Source of the DNA: Candidatus Poseidonia sp.
GTDB lineage: Archaea > Thermoplasmatota > Poseidoniia > Poseidoniales > Poseidoniaceae
Assembly: GCA_023254355.1 (NCBI GenBank)
Contig: JALRLR010000004.1
Coordinates: 1-35,342, forward strand
DNA: 35,342 nucleotides
Direction: 5' to 3'
Part shown: positions 9,643 through 17,096 of the stretch, in pieces
How positions within the stretch are numbered: position 1 is the stretch's first letter
How the letters are laid out: each line of letters begins with the position of its first letter
Position numbers and translations under genes: made by a program
Notes under the pieces: model-generated
The model's database searches: none
What the model saw: the letters and a program-made list of their open reading frames with translations, nothing else
What the model was told of the DNA's origin: nothing

Positions 9643-9719
9643 GCTGTGGGGCCCTCCTCGGTCGTCCATGAACCTGTTCACAGCGAAAGGACGATGCATG
9701 CCTTGCTCGTGGAAGGGCC

Positions 9720-10682
9720 ATGCTTGACACCACGACCACGCTGGCTGACGTCCTTTATCCGCCCATTGAACCGCATCGAGAAGGCCTTCTCTCGGTCTCC
9801 GAACTTCACGACATCGCTTGGGAACAGAGTGGAAATCCAGACGGTCTTCCCGTGCTGGTCGTTCACGGCGGACCGGGAGGTGGGGCCCAACCCTCCTATC
9901 GCCAATACTTCGACCCCGAAGCGTTCAACATCGTTCAATTCAGTCAGCGCGGTTGTGGGAAATCGACCCCGTACGCCGAATTGACGGACAACACCACCCA
10001 AGCCTCGGTTCACGACATGGAGCGGTTGCGAGAACACCTCGGGATTGACCAATGGCACGTGTTCGGCGGTTCATGGGGCTCCACGCTGTCCCTCATCTAC
10101 GCTCAACACCATCCAGAAAGGGTGCTGAGCTTGGTGCTGCGCGGCATCTTCATGTGCCGTCGCTCTGAGTTGCACTGGTTTTACCAGGACGGCGCCAGCC
10201 ACATTTTCCCCGACGCGTTTGAGCCGTATCGGGACCACATTCCAGCGGCGGAGCAAGGCGATTTGATCCAAGCCTATTACCGCCGGTTGACCAGCGACGA
10301 CATCGAGGTTCGACGGGCTGCCGCCAAGGAATGGACGCGGTGGGAAATGGCCACCAGTCGCCTCTTTCCCGACCCCGAATATTTGGAGAAGGCGGAGGAC
10401 CTTGACTTCGCCGTGGCGTTTGCGAGAATTGAATGCCATTACTTCATCAACGCCATCTTCGTCGAGGAAGCTCACATTCTCAACCACGTCGATGCCATTC
10501 AACATCTTCCGACGGTCATCGTTCAAGGGCGGTACGACGTGGTCTGCCCGACTCGGAGTGCTTGGGAACTGCATCAGGCCATGCCCTCGAGTCGACTGGT
10601 CATCGTTCCCGATGCGGGGCATTCGATGGGTGAAGTCAGCATCGCACGCGAACTCGTGGCAGCAACGGACGCGCTTCGTTGA
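9720..10682 (+). CDS. pip: Proline iminopeptidase (peptidase family S33)
   Basis: The 320-residue cytoplasmic alpha/beta hydrolase releases N-terminal proline from peptides. It follows the family closely over its full length: an LYPPIEP start, HGGPGGG oxyanion segment, the GGSWGS nucleophile elbow (Ser118), the LRGIFMCRRSEL segment, Asp273 in GRYDVV and His301 in DAGHSMG. The normally conserved Asp of the DQRGCG motif is Ser here (FSQRGCGKS). This residue is not part of the triad, so activity is still expected. No signal peptide is present. The start is fixed by homology at the N-terminus; GGAAGGG lies very close upstream. The enzyme probably serves peptide scavenging, in line with a protein-degrading marine heterotroph (inference). 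Confidence 0.9.
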   Translation: MLDTTTTLADVLYPPIEPHREGLLSVSELHDIAWEQSGNPDGLPVLVVHGGPGGGAQPSYRQYFDPEAFNIVQFSQRGCGKSTPYAELTDNTTQASVHDMERLREHLGIDQWHVFGGSWGSTLSLIYAQHHPERVLSLVLRGIFMCRRSELHWFYQDGASHIFPDAFEPYRDHIPAAEQGDLIQAYYRRLTSDDIEVRRAAAKEWTRWEMATSRLFPDPEYLEKAEDLDFAVAFARIECHYFINAIFVEEAHILNHVDAIQHLPTVIVQGRYDVVCPTRSAWELHQAMPSSRLVIVPDAGHSMGEVSIARELVAATDALR

Positions 10683-10787
10683 CCGATGGCACGGGGAATG
10701 ACGCCCGCTACGGTGCTCTTTGGAGCGTCGGCTTGATAGGGAGGAGAGGACTCGCCGTGTGTGGAGGCTTGACCTCCGGGTGAACAC
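10683..10787 (+). promoter_or_regulatory. Leader of the coiled-coil/decarboxylase operon with small hairpin
   Basis: This 105-base gap contains GGAGG-cttga-CCTCC (10763-10777), a short hairpin just before the ribosome binding site GGTGA (10779-10783), which is four bases from the ATG. The first 12 bases, GGAGGCTTGACC, recur exactly at 14762-14773 in the leader of the membrane-protein genes. No clear TATA box was seen. Confidence 0.3.
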
Positions 10788-11558
10788 ATGTCGGAAGGAA
10801 CCATCACTCCTGAGGTGCGAATCAAAGAACTCGAGGAGGCGCTGGCCACCGAGACGGACCGATTGCAAAAGTTGTTTGCCGCTTACGAAACCCAAGAGAA
10901 GGAACTCGTGGACGCCAAGGCCGAAATCGAGGTTTTGGAAAAGGAGATCATCGACCGTGAAATCGAAAAGGAATCCCTCGAGTCCATCATCGCCGAGAAG
11001 GACGTTCGAGCACGAGAACTGGAAATGAAGGCGACCAAATCCTCCAAGCGCGTTGAACACCTCGAGCCCGAACTCGAGAAAATGGAAGAAAAGTATTCTC
11101 GTGAAAAAGACCGTTTGGGCAAGGTCTTCGGCATTGCCGAGGAACTTGACAACGACTTGCGCCTTGCCGTCACCGAAATGAAAGCCCGTGACGATTGGTA
11201 CGTGGCTCACATGCAAATCTTCGAGGACTTGAACAAAGCCATCAAGGAACGCTACGAAATGATCGAGCGTGCCGTGGAAGCCGAGCGCAAATCGCAACAC
11301 ATGTCCCGTGTCTTCACCGAGCGCATGGAGGAAATGGTGCAAGCCCGTTCCGAAGAACAAGCGGCCGAAGCCGCCGAGGCAGCGGAAGCCGAAGCCGCAA
11401 CGGCTGCGGTTGAGGTGGTTGAAGAATCTCCTGCAGATGAAGCGGCCCCTGAAGAAACCGTTTCTGAGGAATCTTCTGTAGAAGAAGAACCCTCTGCAGA
11501 AGAGGATGCGCCCCCAGCAAGTTGGGGCGATGGCGAAGACCCTTGGGCGTCTGAGTAG
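10788..11558 (+). CDS. Acidic coiled-coil protein, function unknown
   Basis: The 256-residue protein has no recognised enzymatic domain. Residues from about 8 to 190 are rich in Glu/Lys/Leu heptads and should form a long coiled coil. The tail from about 190 is Ala/Glu-rich and strongly acidic, ending in a short aromatic segment (WGDGEDPWASE). There is no signal peptide or membrane helix, so it is probably cytoplasmic. The start is the ATG preceded by GGTGA with a four-base gap. The stop codon's G begins the ribosome binding site of the decarboxylase gene, so the two are tightly coupled. It could be a scaffold or a structural partner of the membrane enzymes that follow. The conserved-looking C-terminal tip may be a docking peptide (inference). 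Confidence 0.8.
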   Translation: MSEGTITPEVRIKELEEALATETDRLQKLFAAYETQEKELVDAKAEIEVLEKEIIDREIEKESLESIIAEKDVRARELEMKATKSSKRVEHLEPELEKMEEKYSREKDRLGKVFGIAEELDNDLRLAVTEMKARDDWYVAHMQIFEDLNKAIKERYEMIERAVEAERKSQHMSRVFTERMEEMVQARSEEQAAEAAEAAEAEAATAAVEVVEESPADEAAPEETVSEESSVEEEPSAEEDAPPASWGDGEDPWASE

Positions 11559-11566
11559 GTGAGCCC

Positions 11567-12427
11567 ATGGCCGGTTTGGCCCCGGGTGGCCACGCACCGG
11601 TCCTCACGATGACCATGATGGGCGTCAGTGCCTTGGTGATTGGCAGTTTCATTGACCCGCTGGCTGGCTTGGTTCCGCTCTTTGGCATGCTGTGTTTGAT
11701 GGGCGCCGTGTTTCTCGGGTATTTTTGGCGAGACCCTGACCGCCCCGTCCCGCGAACCGAAGGCGTGCTGGTCTCTCCGGCCGACGGTCACGCCATGTTT
11801 CTGATTCGAGAGCGAGCCATTGGCCGTCGACCGACCAACGCCGAGCGAGACTCGGCAACGTTGGAAGAGGATGCGCTGACCGGAGAATGGTACCCAGAGC
11901 CGTTGGCCAACCCGTTGGCGTTCACCACCGAACAGCGGTTTGAACGCGTCCCCCCAGGCGAGGAATCGTCGGACGATGTTTGGCGCCTGGCCGTGTTCAT
12001 GTCCCCGCTCGACGTGCACGTGAACCGTGCTCCAGGCGGCGGTGTGATTGAACGCATTGAACATCGCACGGGCAAGGGGCGGCGGCGCGGACCGTTTCGT
12101 CCGGCCTACACCAAAGAAAGCGAATTCAACGAACGTGTTCGCTCGGTCCATCGTCTGACCAACGGCCACCGGATTGAACTGACCCAAATCTCCGGGGCGT
12201 TGGCCCGAACCATCGTTCCCTTTCGCTTGGACGGCGAGCAACTTCGTCGGGGGCAACGCATCGGCATGATTCGATTGGGCTCAAGAGTGGACCTTCGCGT
12301 GCCGGCTGAGCATTACCATTCATCAATCATAACAGCCGCCCACCACCATAGCGGTTTGCCAAAAGGTCAGCACGTGATGGCCGGCACCACCGTGGTTTTT
12401 GAGCCAATAACGAGGGAAGAAGCATGA
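11567..12427 (+). CDS. asd: Archaetidylserine (phosphatidylserine) decarboxylase proenzyme
   Basis: The 286-residue pyruvoyl enzyme would convert archaetidylserine to archaetidylethanolamine at the membrane. Two hydrophobic helices occupy about residues 15-60. Family motifs follow: FWRDPDRPVP, VSPADGHA, FMSPLDVHVNRAPGG and QISGALARTIV. The self-cleavage site is RLGSRVDLRVP, in which Gly238-Ser239 would be cut and Ser239 become the pyruvoyl group. GS followed by R is the form found in short (type II) enzymes. An insertion of roughly 50 residues (about 80-130) sits between the PADG and PLDVH motifs and makes the protein longer than usual. GGTGA lies four bases before the ATG. The gene overlaps the following hydrolase gene by ATGA, so co-translation is likely. 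The lipid substrate is inferred from archaeal context. Confidence 0.85.
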   Translation: MAGLAPGGHAPVLTMTMMGVSALVIGSFIDPLAGLVPLFGMLCLMGAVFLGYFWRDPDRPVPRTEGVLVSPADGHAMFLIRERAIGRRPTNAERDSATLEEDALTGEWYPEPLANPLAFTTEQRFERVPPGEESSDDVWRLAVFMSPLDVHVNRAPGGGVIERIEHRTGKGRRRGPFRPAYTKESEFNERVRSVHRLTNGHRIELTQISGALARTIVPFRLDGEQLRRGQRIGMIRLGSRVDLRVPAEHYHSSIITAAHHHSGLPKGQHVMAGTTVVFEPITREEA

Positions 12428-13497
12428 ATCGATGGGCACGAACCGTACCGGCCCTGTTGGTCTTGTTGGTGGTCAGTGCCCCGGTGGTGTACTATCAACT
12501 TGGCAATTTGGTGTACACGCAAGCTGCCGCCAGCAACCTGGAGTGTTCGGGCCACTCGGCCCGGAACACCCCCGACCGTTTCAGCGTGGAATTGTGGCAC
12601 GAAGATGTATCAACGGTCACCCATCAGAAAAACGACACGTTGGCCACCGCCTTGGAACCGCTTTGGTTTGAGGCGTGGGTCAACGAGACCATCGATGTGC
12701 CCGACGAACCCATCACGTTGGCGGCTTGGGTCATGGAGCACGACCCGTCTCAGCCATGGGTGATTCTTGTTCATGGCATTCGTTCCTGCAAAGCCAATCA
12801 CGAAGTCCTGATTCCTGCAGCATGGCTTCACCAAGCCGGTTTCAACGTTGTGTTGTTCGACGTTCGCGATCACGGCAACAGCACCGTTGAGGACGGGCTG
12901 GTGTCCGCTGGGCAACGGGAATACCGAGACTTGTTGGCCGTTTGGCAGTGGCTGCAAGACGAGAAAGGGGCCTCTGCCGAACGCATCGGGGCCGTGGGCA
13001 TTTCCATGGGGGCAGGGGCGGCGACCATCGCTTTTGAGCAAGAACCGGGGCTCCAAGCCGTTTTCCTCGAGTCGCCGTTTTCCTCAATGGGCACCATCAT
13101 CCACGAAGAATTGGAGTTCGCCGGGTTCCCGCCGTTTCTGAAGGACGCGGCCATTTTCGCAGGGAAGGTGTCCTCGGGCGATGATTTGGTGAAGTTCGAA
13201 CCGATCAACGCCATGCGAACGGTTGGAAACCGTTCCGTGTTCATCACCCAGTCGCTCGAAGACGTTCGCATTAACATCCATCACGGCCAATCGATGTGTG
13301 CTGCAGCGGAGGCCAGCGTGAACGAGGACGGACGGGTCGAATGTTGGTTCGCCTCGTCGGCCATCGCTCACCAGGATGGGGGCCGCCAAGGCGTTCTCTC
13401 CCACGTCACGCTGATGTTGACCCAACCCGACCTCTACCGGGACCGATTGGTCGGTTTCTTTGAGGCCAGCCTCGGCCAGCCCGATGCGGTGGTTTGA
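12424..13497 (+). CDS. Membrane-anchored alpha/beta hydrolase
   Basis: The 357-residue protein begins with a signal-anchor helix (about residues 7-24), so the catalytic domain is probably outside the cell or at the outer face. The hydrolase fold shows WVILVHGIRS (oxyanion HG), FDVRDHGNS, the nucleophile elbow GISMGAG (Ser194), an LESPFSS segment and a late ITQSLEDVRI segment that could supply the acid. The resemblance is to the BAAT/dienelactone-type or YqkD-like hydrolases of unknown substrate. It overlaps the decarboxylase stop by four bases and has GAGGG seven bases upstream of the ATG. Co-translation with a lipid enzyme hints at a lipid or envelope substrate, but this is only inference. 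Confidence 0.75.
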   Translation: MNRWARTVPALLVLLVVSAPVVYYQLGNLVYTQAAASNLECSGHSARNTPDRFSVELWHEDVSTVTHQKNDTLATALEPLWFEAWVNETIDVPDEPITLAAWVMEHDPSQPWVILVHGIRSCKANHEVLIPAAWLHQAGFNVVLFDVRDHGNSTVEDGLVSAGQREYRDLLAVWQWLQDEKGASAERIGAVGISMGAGAATIAFEQEPGLQAVFLESPFSSMGTIIHEELEFAGFPPFLKDAAIFAGKVSSGDDLVKFEPINAMRTVGNRSVFITQSLEDVRINIHHGQSMCAAAEASVNEDGRVECWFASSAIAHQDGGRQGVLSHVTLMLTQPDLYRDRLVGFFEASLGQPDAVV

Positions 13498-13532
13498 AAC
13501 CCCGGATGCCGACGCAACGGTACGGTGAACCC

Positions 13533-14693
13533 ATGGCTGCCCCTCGCCCTTTGCTCGGTACAGGCAACAAGGGCCTCCGTATTCACGACTTGGTGAAGGC
13601 GCCTGCCAACACCCCTTGGGCGAAGGCGAAGCAACAATCCTGGGATGCCAGCGAACCGGCAACGGTGTATACCACCCCGGAAGTACTGGCCGACGGCACG
13701 CCATGTGAAGCGGTCACCGTGATTCTGCGAACCAAAGGGTGCCACTGGTGGTGGTCCTCGGGTTGTACCTTTTGTGGTTATTTCAACGACACGCGAGACG
13801 ACGTCACCAGCGAGGACCTCCATGCACAATGGGAGGCGGCGAAAACCGCCCACGACCATTTTGCGAAGCAAGCCATGGTGAAGGTTTACACCTCGGGGAG
13901 TTTGCTCGAAGACCGAGAAATCCCCGTCGATTTCCAGGAAACGGTCCTCAACGACTGCCACCAGCTCGGCAAAGAACTCATCGTCGAGAGTCGGTGCGAG
14001 CAACTCACCGAAGCGAAACTTGCGTGGGCCACCGGCATCAATCCGTCGTTCACCGTGGCCATTGGCTTGGAGGCATACGACGACGAAGTGCTGCGGTTTC
14101 ACGTGAACAAGGGGTTCTCAACGGCGGCTTGGGACCGTGCCGTCAAGAATTTGCAACGCTTTAACCTCCGCATCAAGACCTACCTGATGTTCAAACCGCC
14201 GTTCATGAGCGAGGCGGATGCGCTTGACCATTGCGTGGCTTGGATTCAATCGGTTGCCGAGCGTTCCGATGAAATTTCGGTCAATCCAATGAACATTCAA
14301 CGGGGCACCGTCATTGACCGGTTGCATCGACATGACGAGTATCGTCCACCTTGGTTGTGGTCCCTGGTCGAAATGATTCGACGCTCTCACGCCATCATCC
14401 ATCCAAAGGGAGGCGTCAACGGGGACGACGACCAAGTCTGTCGGCTCATTGTCCATCCCACCGCAGGTGGGAAAATTCGTGGTTCACACAACTGTGGGTC
14501 GTGCGATGCTGAGGTGGTCGCCGCTGTTGAACGGTACGCCGTTTCTGGAGATTTGATGGAGTTCGAAGGATTGACCTGTTCATGCCTTGCTGTCTGGGAA
14601 AACGAAGTGTTCCTCGAGCGGCATCTTCCGCTTCCGCTCGGCATCTCCAAGCCGCGCCGGGGCCGTGTGGTTGACCGACTCCGCTCGCCCTGA
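13533..14693 (+). CDS. raSEA: Archaeosine biosynthesis radical SAM protein (RaSEA family)
   Basis: The product of 386 residues is a radical SAM enzyme of the family that works with ArcS to turn preQ0-lysine tRNA into archaeosine at tRNA position 15. The cluster motif is Cys70-x7-Cys78-x2-Cys81 (KGCHWWWSSGCTFCGY), the unusual long spacing and aromatic filling typical of this family. Other family segments are VKVYTSGSLLE, ESRCEQ, VAIGLEAYDDEVL and SVNPMNIQRGT. A second Cys group near the C-terminus (NCGSCD and TCSCL) may bind another cluster or zinc. The ATG at 13533 is preferred because GGTGA precedes it by exactly four bases, as in two upstream genes. A TTG at 13494 or ATG at 13506 would lengthen it. 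No tgt or arcS partner lies in the window. Confidence 0.88.
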   Translation: MAAPRPLLGTGNKGLRIHDLVKAPANTPWAKAKQQSWDASEPATVYTTPEVLADGTPCEAVTVILRTKGCHWWWSSGCTFCGYFNDTRDDVTSEDLHAQWEAAKTAHDHFAKQAMVKVYTSGSLLEDREIPVDFQETVLNDCHQLGKELIVESRCEQLTEAKLAWATGINPSFTVAIGLEAYDDEVLRFHVNKGFSTAAWDRAVKNLQRFNLRIKTYLMFKPPFMSEADALDHCVAWIQSVAERSDEISVNPMNIQRGTVIDRLHRHDEYRPPWLWSLVEMIRRSHAIIHPKGGVNGDDDQVCRLIVHPTAGGKIRGSHNCGSCDAEVVAAVERYAVSGDLMEFEGLTCSCLAVWENEVFLERHLPLPLGISKPRRGRVVDRLRSP

Positions 14694-14696
14694 AGA

Positions 14697-14719
14697 ACGG
14701 CTCGCAGGCCGTCCCTTTT
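14697..14719 (+). terminator. Possible terminator after the radical SAM gene
   Basis: A five-pair stem ACGGC...GCCGT (14697-14712, six-base loop) is followed by CCCTTTT. Archaeal termination depends mainly on the T tract, and this one is short, so the call is weak. Confidence 0.25.
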
Positions 14720-14732
14720 CGTCAAGTTGAGT

Positions 14733-14786
14733 GGTGAATGTTTATCACCGCCCGTCCAGTCGGAGGCTTGACCCCTATGGGGTCAA
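14733..14786 (+). promoter_or_regulatory. Promoter and palindromic operator of the membrane-protein genes
   Basis: A TATA-like TTTATCA (14741-14747) lies inside an imperfectly spaced inverted repeat, GGTGA-n7-TCACC (14733-14749). About 25 bases downstream, where transcription should start, is a perfect palindrome with 8-base arms and a 3-base centre: TTGACCCCTATGGGGTCAA at 14768-14786. A repressor at this position would block initiation; in RNA the same bases would form a hairpin just before the ribosome binding site GAGGTG (14790-14795). The GGAGGCTTGACC 12-mer (14762-14773) shared with the 10763 leader overlaps the left arm. Confidence 0.45.
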
Positions 14787-14801
14787 TTTGAGGTGCACCG
14801 T

Positions 14802-15074
14802 ATGACGAACTCTCGAGCCTTGCCCGATACGACCATCGGCACGGGCGAACCAACCGCAAGCCGAATCGTGTTAACCCTGTTTTTCGTGGGCGTGCTGGGC
14901 CTCTATTCCCTCTTCTCGAACGTGTTTGGTTGGGACAACCTCCCCCTGTTGGGTGAATTGGTCCCGCTGGTCCAAAACCTCGGCGGGAGCGGCATCTGGT
15001 ACTATTTGATCGGCTTCCTCGTCGGCGTTGGCGCCATCGTGGCCACCCTGGTGGGCGAGGTGCTCGCCGAGTGA
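14802..15074 (+). CDS. Small two-helix membrane protein
   Basis: The 90-residue protein has two hydrophobic helices, about residues 20-38 and 62-85, joined by a loop with GWDNLPLLGELVPL. I recognise no family. GAGGTG (14790-14795) lies six bases before the ATG at 14802; a GTG at 14793 lies within the ribosome binding site and was rejected. It is separated by only 14 bases from the large membrane protein, which has its own GGAGGTG, so the two are likely made together. If the large protein is a heme-copper oxidase derivative, this small one could be a companion subunit, as small helix-pair subunits are common in such complexes (inference). Confidence 0.7.
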   Translation: MTNSRALPDTTIGTGEPTASRIVLTLFFVGVLGLYSLFSNVFGWDNLPLLGELVPLVQNLGGSGIWYYLIGFLVGVGAIVATLVGEVLAE

Positions 15075-15088
15075 TGGAGGTGTGATGC

Positions 15089-17074
15089 ATGGAAACGATT
15101 TTTATCGCCGGCGGCTTCATGATTGCCCTTCTTTTTGCCCTCTCCCAATCGTTGGCCAAAGGCGTCGGCTCGATTGGCGGGGCGTTGCAACAAATTGGAT
15201 TGTTCATTCTCCGAAAGAACCCTCCCGGCTTGGTTGACATCTTTGATGACAAGGACGGCAGTGGGTCCCGAACGTGGATGAACTTCGGCATGCTATGGCT
15301 CGTCTTCGCCGGCATCCTCGGATTCCTTGGTGGCTGGCACAATTACGACCCCACCGCGCTGGACTCCTTGGCCAGCGTTGGATGGTCCTACGACGACGGC
15401 TCCTCGCTCAACGATGCTACCGTGAACTTCCTCTCCATTGCCCTGATGTACGGCTTGGTGGGCAGCGCCATGGTCGCCGCCGCTCGAAACGGCAACGGTC
15501 GGTTGGCCAGCGAAGCCAACGCTTCCATGGTGGGCGTGCTTCTCAGCGCCGTTCTGCTTGCCACCTACCTGCTTCCGTTTGTCTTTGGCTTCTTGGACAT
15601 TGACACGTCGGAAAACCCGGTTCGCACCGTCCTGTTTAGTTTGGAGACCTTTGTGGTCGGCATGCTGCTTATCCCGGTACTCATCAACGTGTTGATCACC
15701 GTTTCCCAACGCGGTGAGCAGGAACTCCAGACCAGTGCTTGGTTCCTCATCATGGGCTTGGCCGCTTACATTCTCTCCATGCTCTACATGTTCTTTGGCG
15801 ACTTGGCCGACGCTACGCAAGTGGTGTGGTTTGCTGAGCGAGTGGCCCTTGGTTGGGTTCCGCTCGCCCTGATGTTCGCCGTGGGCTACCACGTCGTGCC
15901 CATGGCCGCAAAACAACCGATTTGGTCGGCTTCCTTGCGTTCGGCGAGCATGCTGTTGTTGTTCGTGACGGTTCCTCCCTTCTTCATGACCGATGCGTCG
16001 GCCGGAAACTTCGTCACCAATCTCGGGGCGATTTTGCTCACGCTTGGCTTGTTGCCCATCTTCGCCGCTTCTATCAACCTCGTGATGACCGCCTCGAGCG
16101 GTTTGAGCTCGGTCGTCAAGCACCCCGGTGCGATGGCGGGCACCATGGCGTTCCTGGCGCTTCCCTTCTTTGCCGTTGGTGGGTACTTCACGGGCATGGA
16201 TACGTTCGTGGGCACCGGTGAATTGGGTTCCATGGCCACCGTGGTCGACCTCGGTGCGTTGTTCACCGTCGGCGGTTTGCTCGTTTTGGCCGGTGTGTTC
16301 ACCAACTATCCGCTTGCCATCGGCAAGCCCCTTGCAACCCCTTCAACCGCCACCATGGCCGCTTGGCTGGTTTTGGTTGGCGGCGTGGCCTCGACCTTGA
16401 CCTTCCTGACCGGTGAATTCACCGCCAATGCCGTGGCCGCTTCCGAGGTCGAGGACGTCGTGGCCAACAACGGTGGGTTTTACCTCACCGGGTCAGCGCT
16501 GTTCTACCTCTTGGGCATCGGCGCCATTTTGGCCACGATGGTCACCATTCGGACCGGTATTTCCGCAACCGGGCGGTCCATCGACAGCACCGTTTCGTCC
16601 GACATGAGCACCTACACGCTGGTTGAGGGTTCTTCAACCACCATCCGTTCCCTCATCGGTCGGGGTGTGGGCGTGGACACCGAGTTGATCGTCAGTGCCG
16701 GCGAGTCCAGCGATGGCGGCTCCACCATCATCGGCGTGGACGCCTCTCTGCACAACGACGAAATCAAGGAGTTCCCCGCCACCACGGCCCAAGCCATGGT
16801 TGATTTCGTTCAATACTTGGTTGACTCCAACCAATCGGTCTTCCAGTTGTTCCGCAGCATGGACCTTGATGATTCAGGGAAGATCGACAGCCGGGAATTT
16901 TTGGCAGCCTTGGAGAATTCCAACATCAACGCGCTCTCGTCGATTGAAGCGGCTGAACTCGTTGAGAGCATGGACCTTGACGGGGATGGGGAACTCAACC
17001 TTCCCGAGCTTGACATTGCCATCGCTCAAATCAAGCGAGACCACAACATCACGCCCAACTCTGAAGAAGAGTGA
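15089..17074 (+). CDS. Heme-copper-oxidase-subunit-I-like membrane protein lacking metal ligands, with C-terminal EF-hand pair
   Basis: The 661-residue protein has about 12 membrane helices followed by a soluble tail. From about residue 60 to 500 its helix pattern follows CcoN-type oxidase subunit I as I recall it. The best stretch is around residues 240-330: ALGWVPLALMFAVGYHVVP, then QPIWSASLR, which mirrors the Y.xVP....RPxYSxxL segment. The metal-binding residues do not match: the CuB histidine position is Glu250, the His-His pair is Phe298-Phe299, and the GHVH heme/copper segment reads GELGSM near 377-382. The tail carries two canonical EF-hands, DLDDSGKIDSRE (592-603) and DLDGDGELNLPE (629-640); a DKDGSG loop near residue 55 is calcium-site-like. 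GGAGGTG lies six bases before the ATG. The EF-hands are certain; the oxidase relationship is inferred and could be convergent. Confidence 0.65.
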   Translation: METIFIAGGFMIALLFALSQSLAKGVGSIGGALQQIGLFILRKNPPGLVDIFDDKDGSGSRTWMNFGMLWLVFAGILGFLGGWHNYDPTALDSLASVGWSYDDGSSLNDATVNFLSIALMYGLVGSAMVAAARNGNGRLASEANASMVGVLLSAVLLATYLLPFVFGFLDIDTSENPVRTVLFSLETFVVGMLLIPVLINVLITVSQRGEQELQTSAWFLIMGLAAYILSMLYMFFGDLADATQVVWFAERVALGWVPLALMFAVGYHVVPMAAKQPIWSASLRSASMLLLFVTVPPFFMTDASAGNFVTNLGAILLTLGLLPIFAASINLVMTASSGLSSVVKHPGAMAGTMAFLALPFFAVGGYFTGMDTFVGTGELGSMATVVDLGALFTVGGLLVLAGVFTNYPLAIGKPLATPSTATMAAWLVLVGGVASTLTFLTGEFTANAVAASEVEDVVANNGGFYLTGSALFYLLGIGAILATMVTIRTGISATGRSIDSTVSSDMSTYTLVEGSSTTIRSLIGRGVGVDTELIVSAGESSDGGSTIIGVDASLHNDEIKEFPATTAQAMVDFVQYLVDSNQSVFQLFRSMDLDDSGKIDSREFLAALENSNINALSSIEAAELVESMDLDGDGELNLPELDIAIAQIKRDHNITPNSEEE

Positions 17075-17076
17075 TG

Positions 17077-17096
17077 CCTTCATCGGGTGATGAAGG
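17077..17096 (+). promoter_or_regulatory. RNA hairpin covering the start codon of the GTPase gene
   Basis: CCTTCATC (17077-17084) and GATGAAGG (17089-17096) form a perfect 8-pair stem with a GGGT loop. The ATG at 17090 is inside the right arm and the alternative GTG (17087) is in the loop. It begins two bases after the stop of the membrane-protein gene, so ribosomes finishing that gene would melt the stem and allow coupled initiation. The role is inferred. Confidence 0.4.

Noticed and set aside
10071-11597. 508-codon open frame on the minus strand
   Set aside because: Antisense of the iminopeptidase and coiled-coil genes; Phe/Arg-rich composition is the mirror of Glu/Lys-rich coding sequence.
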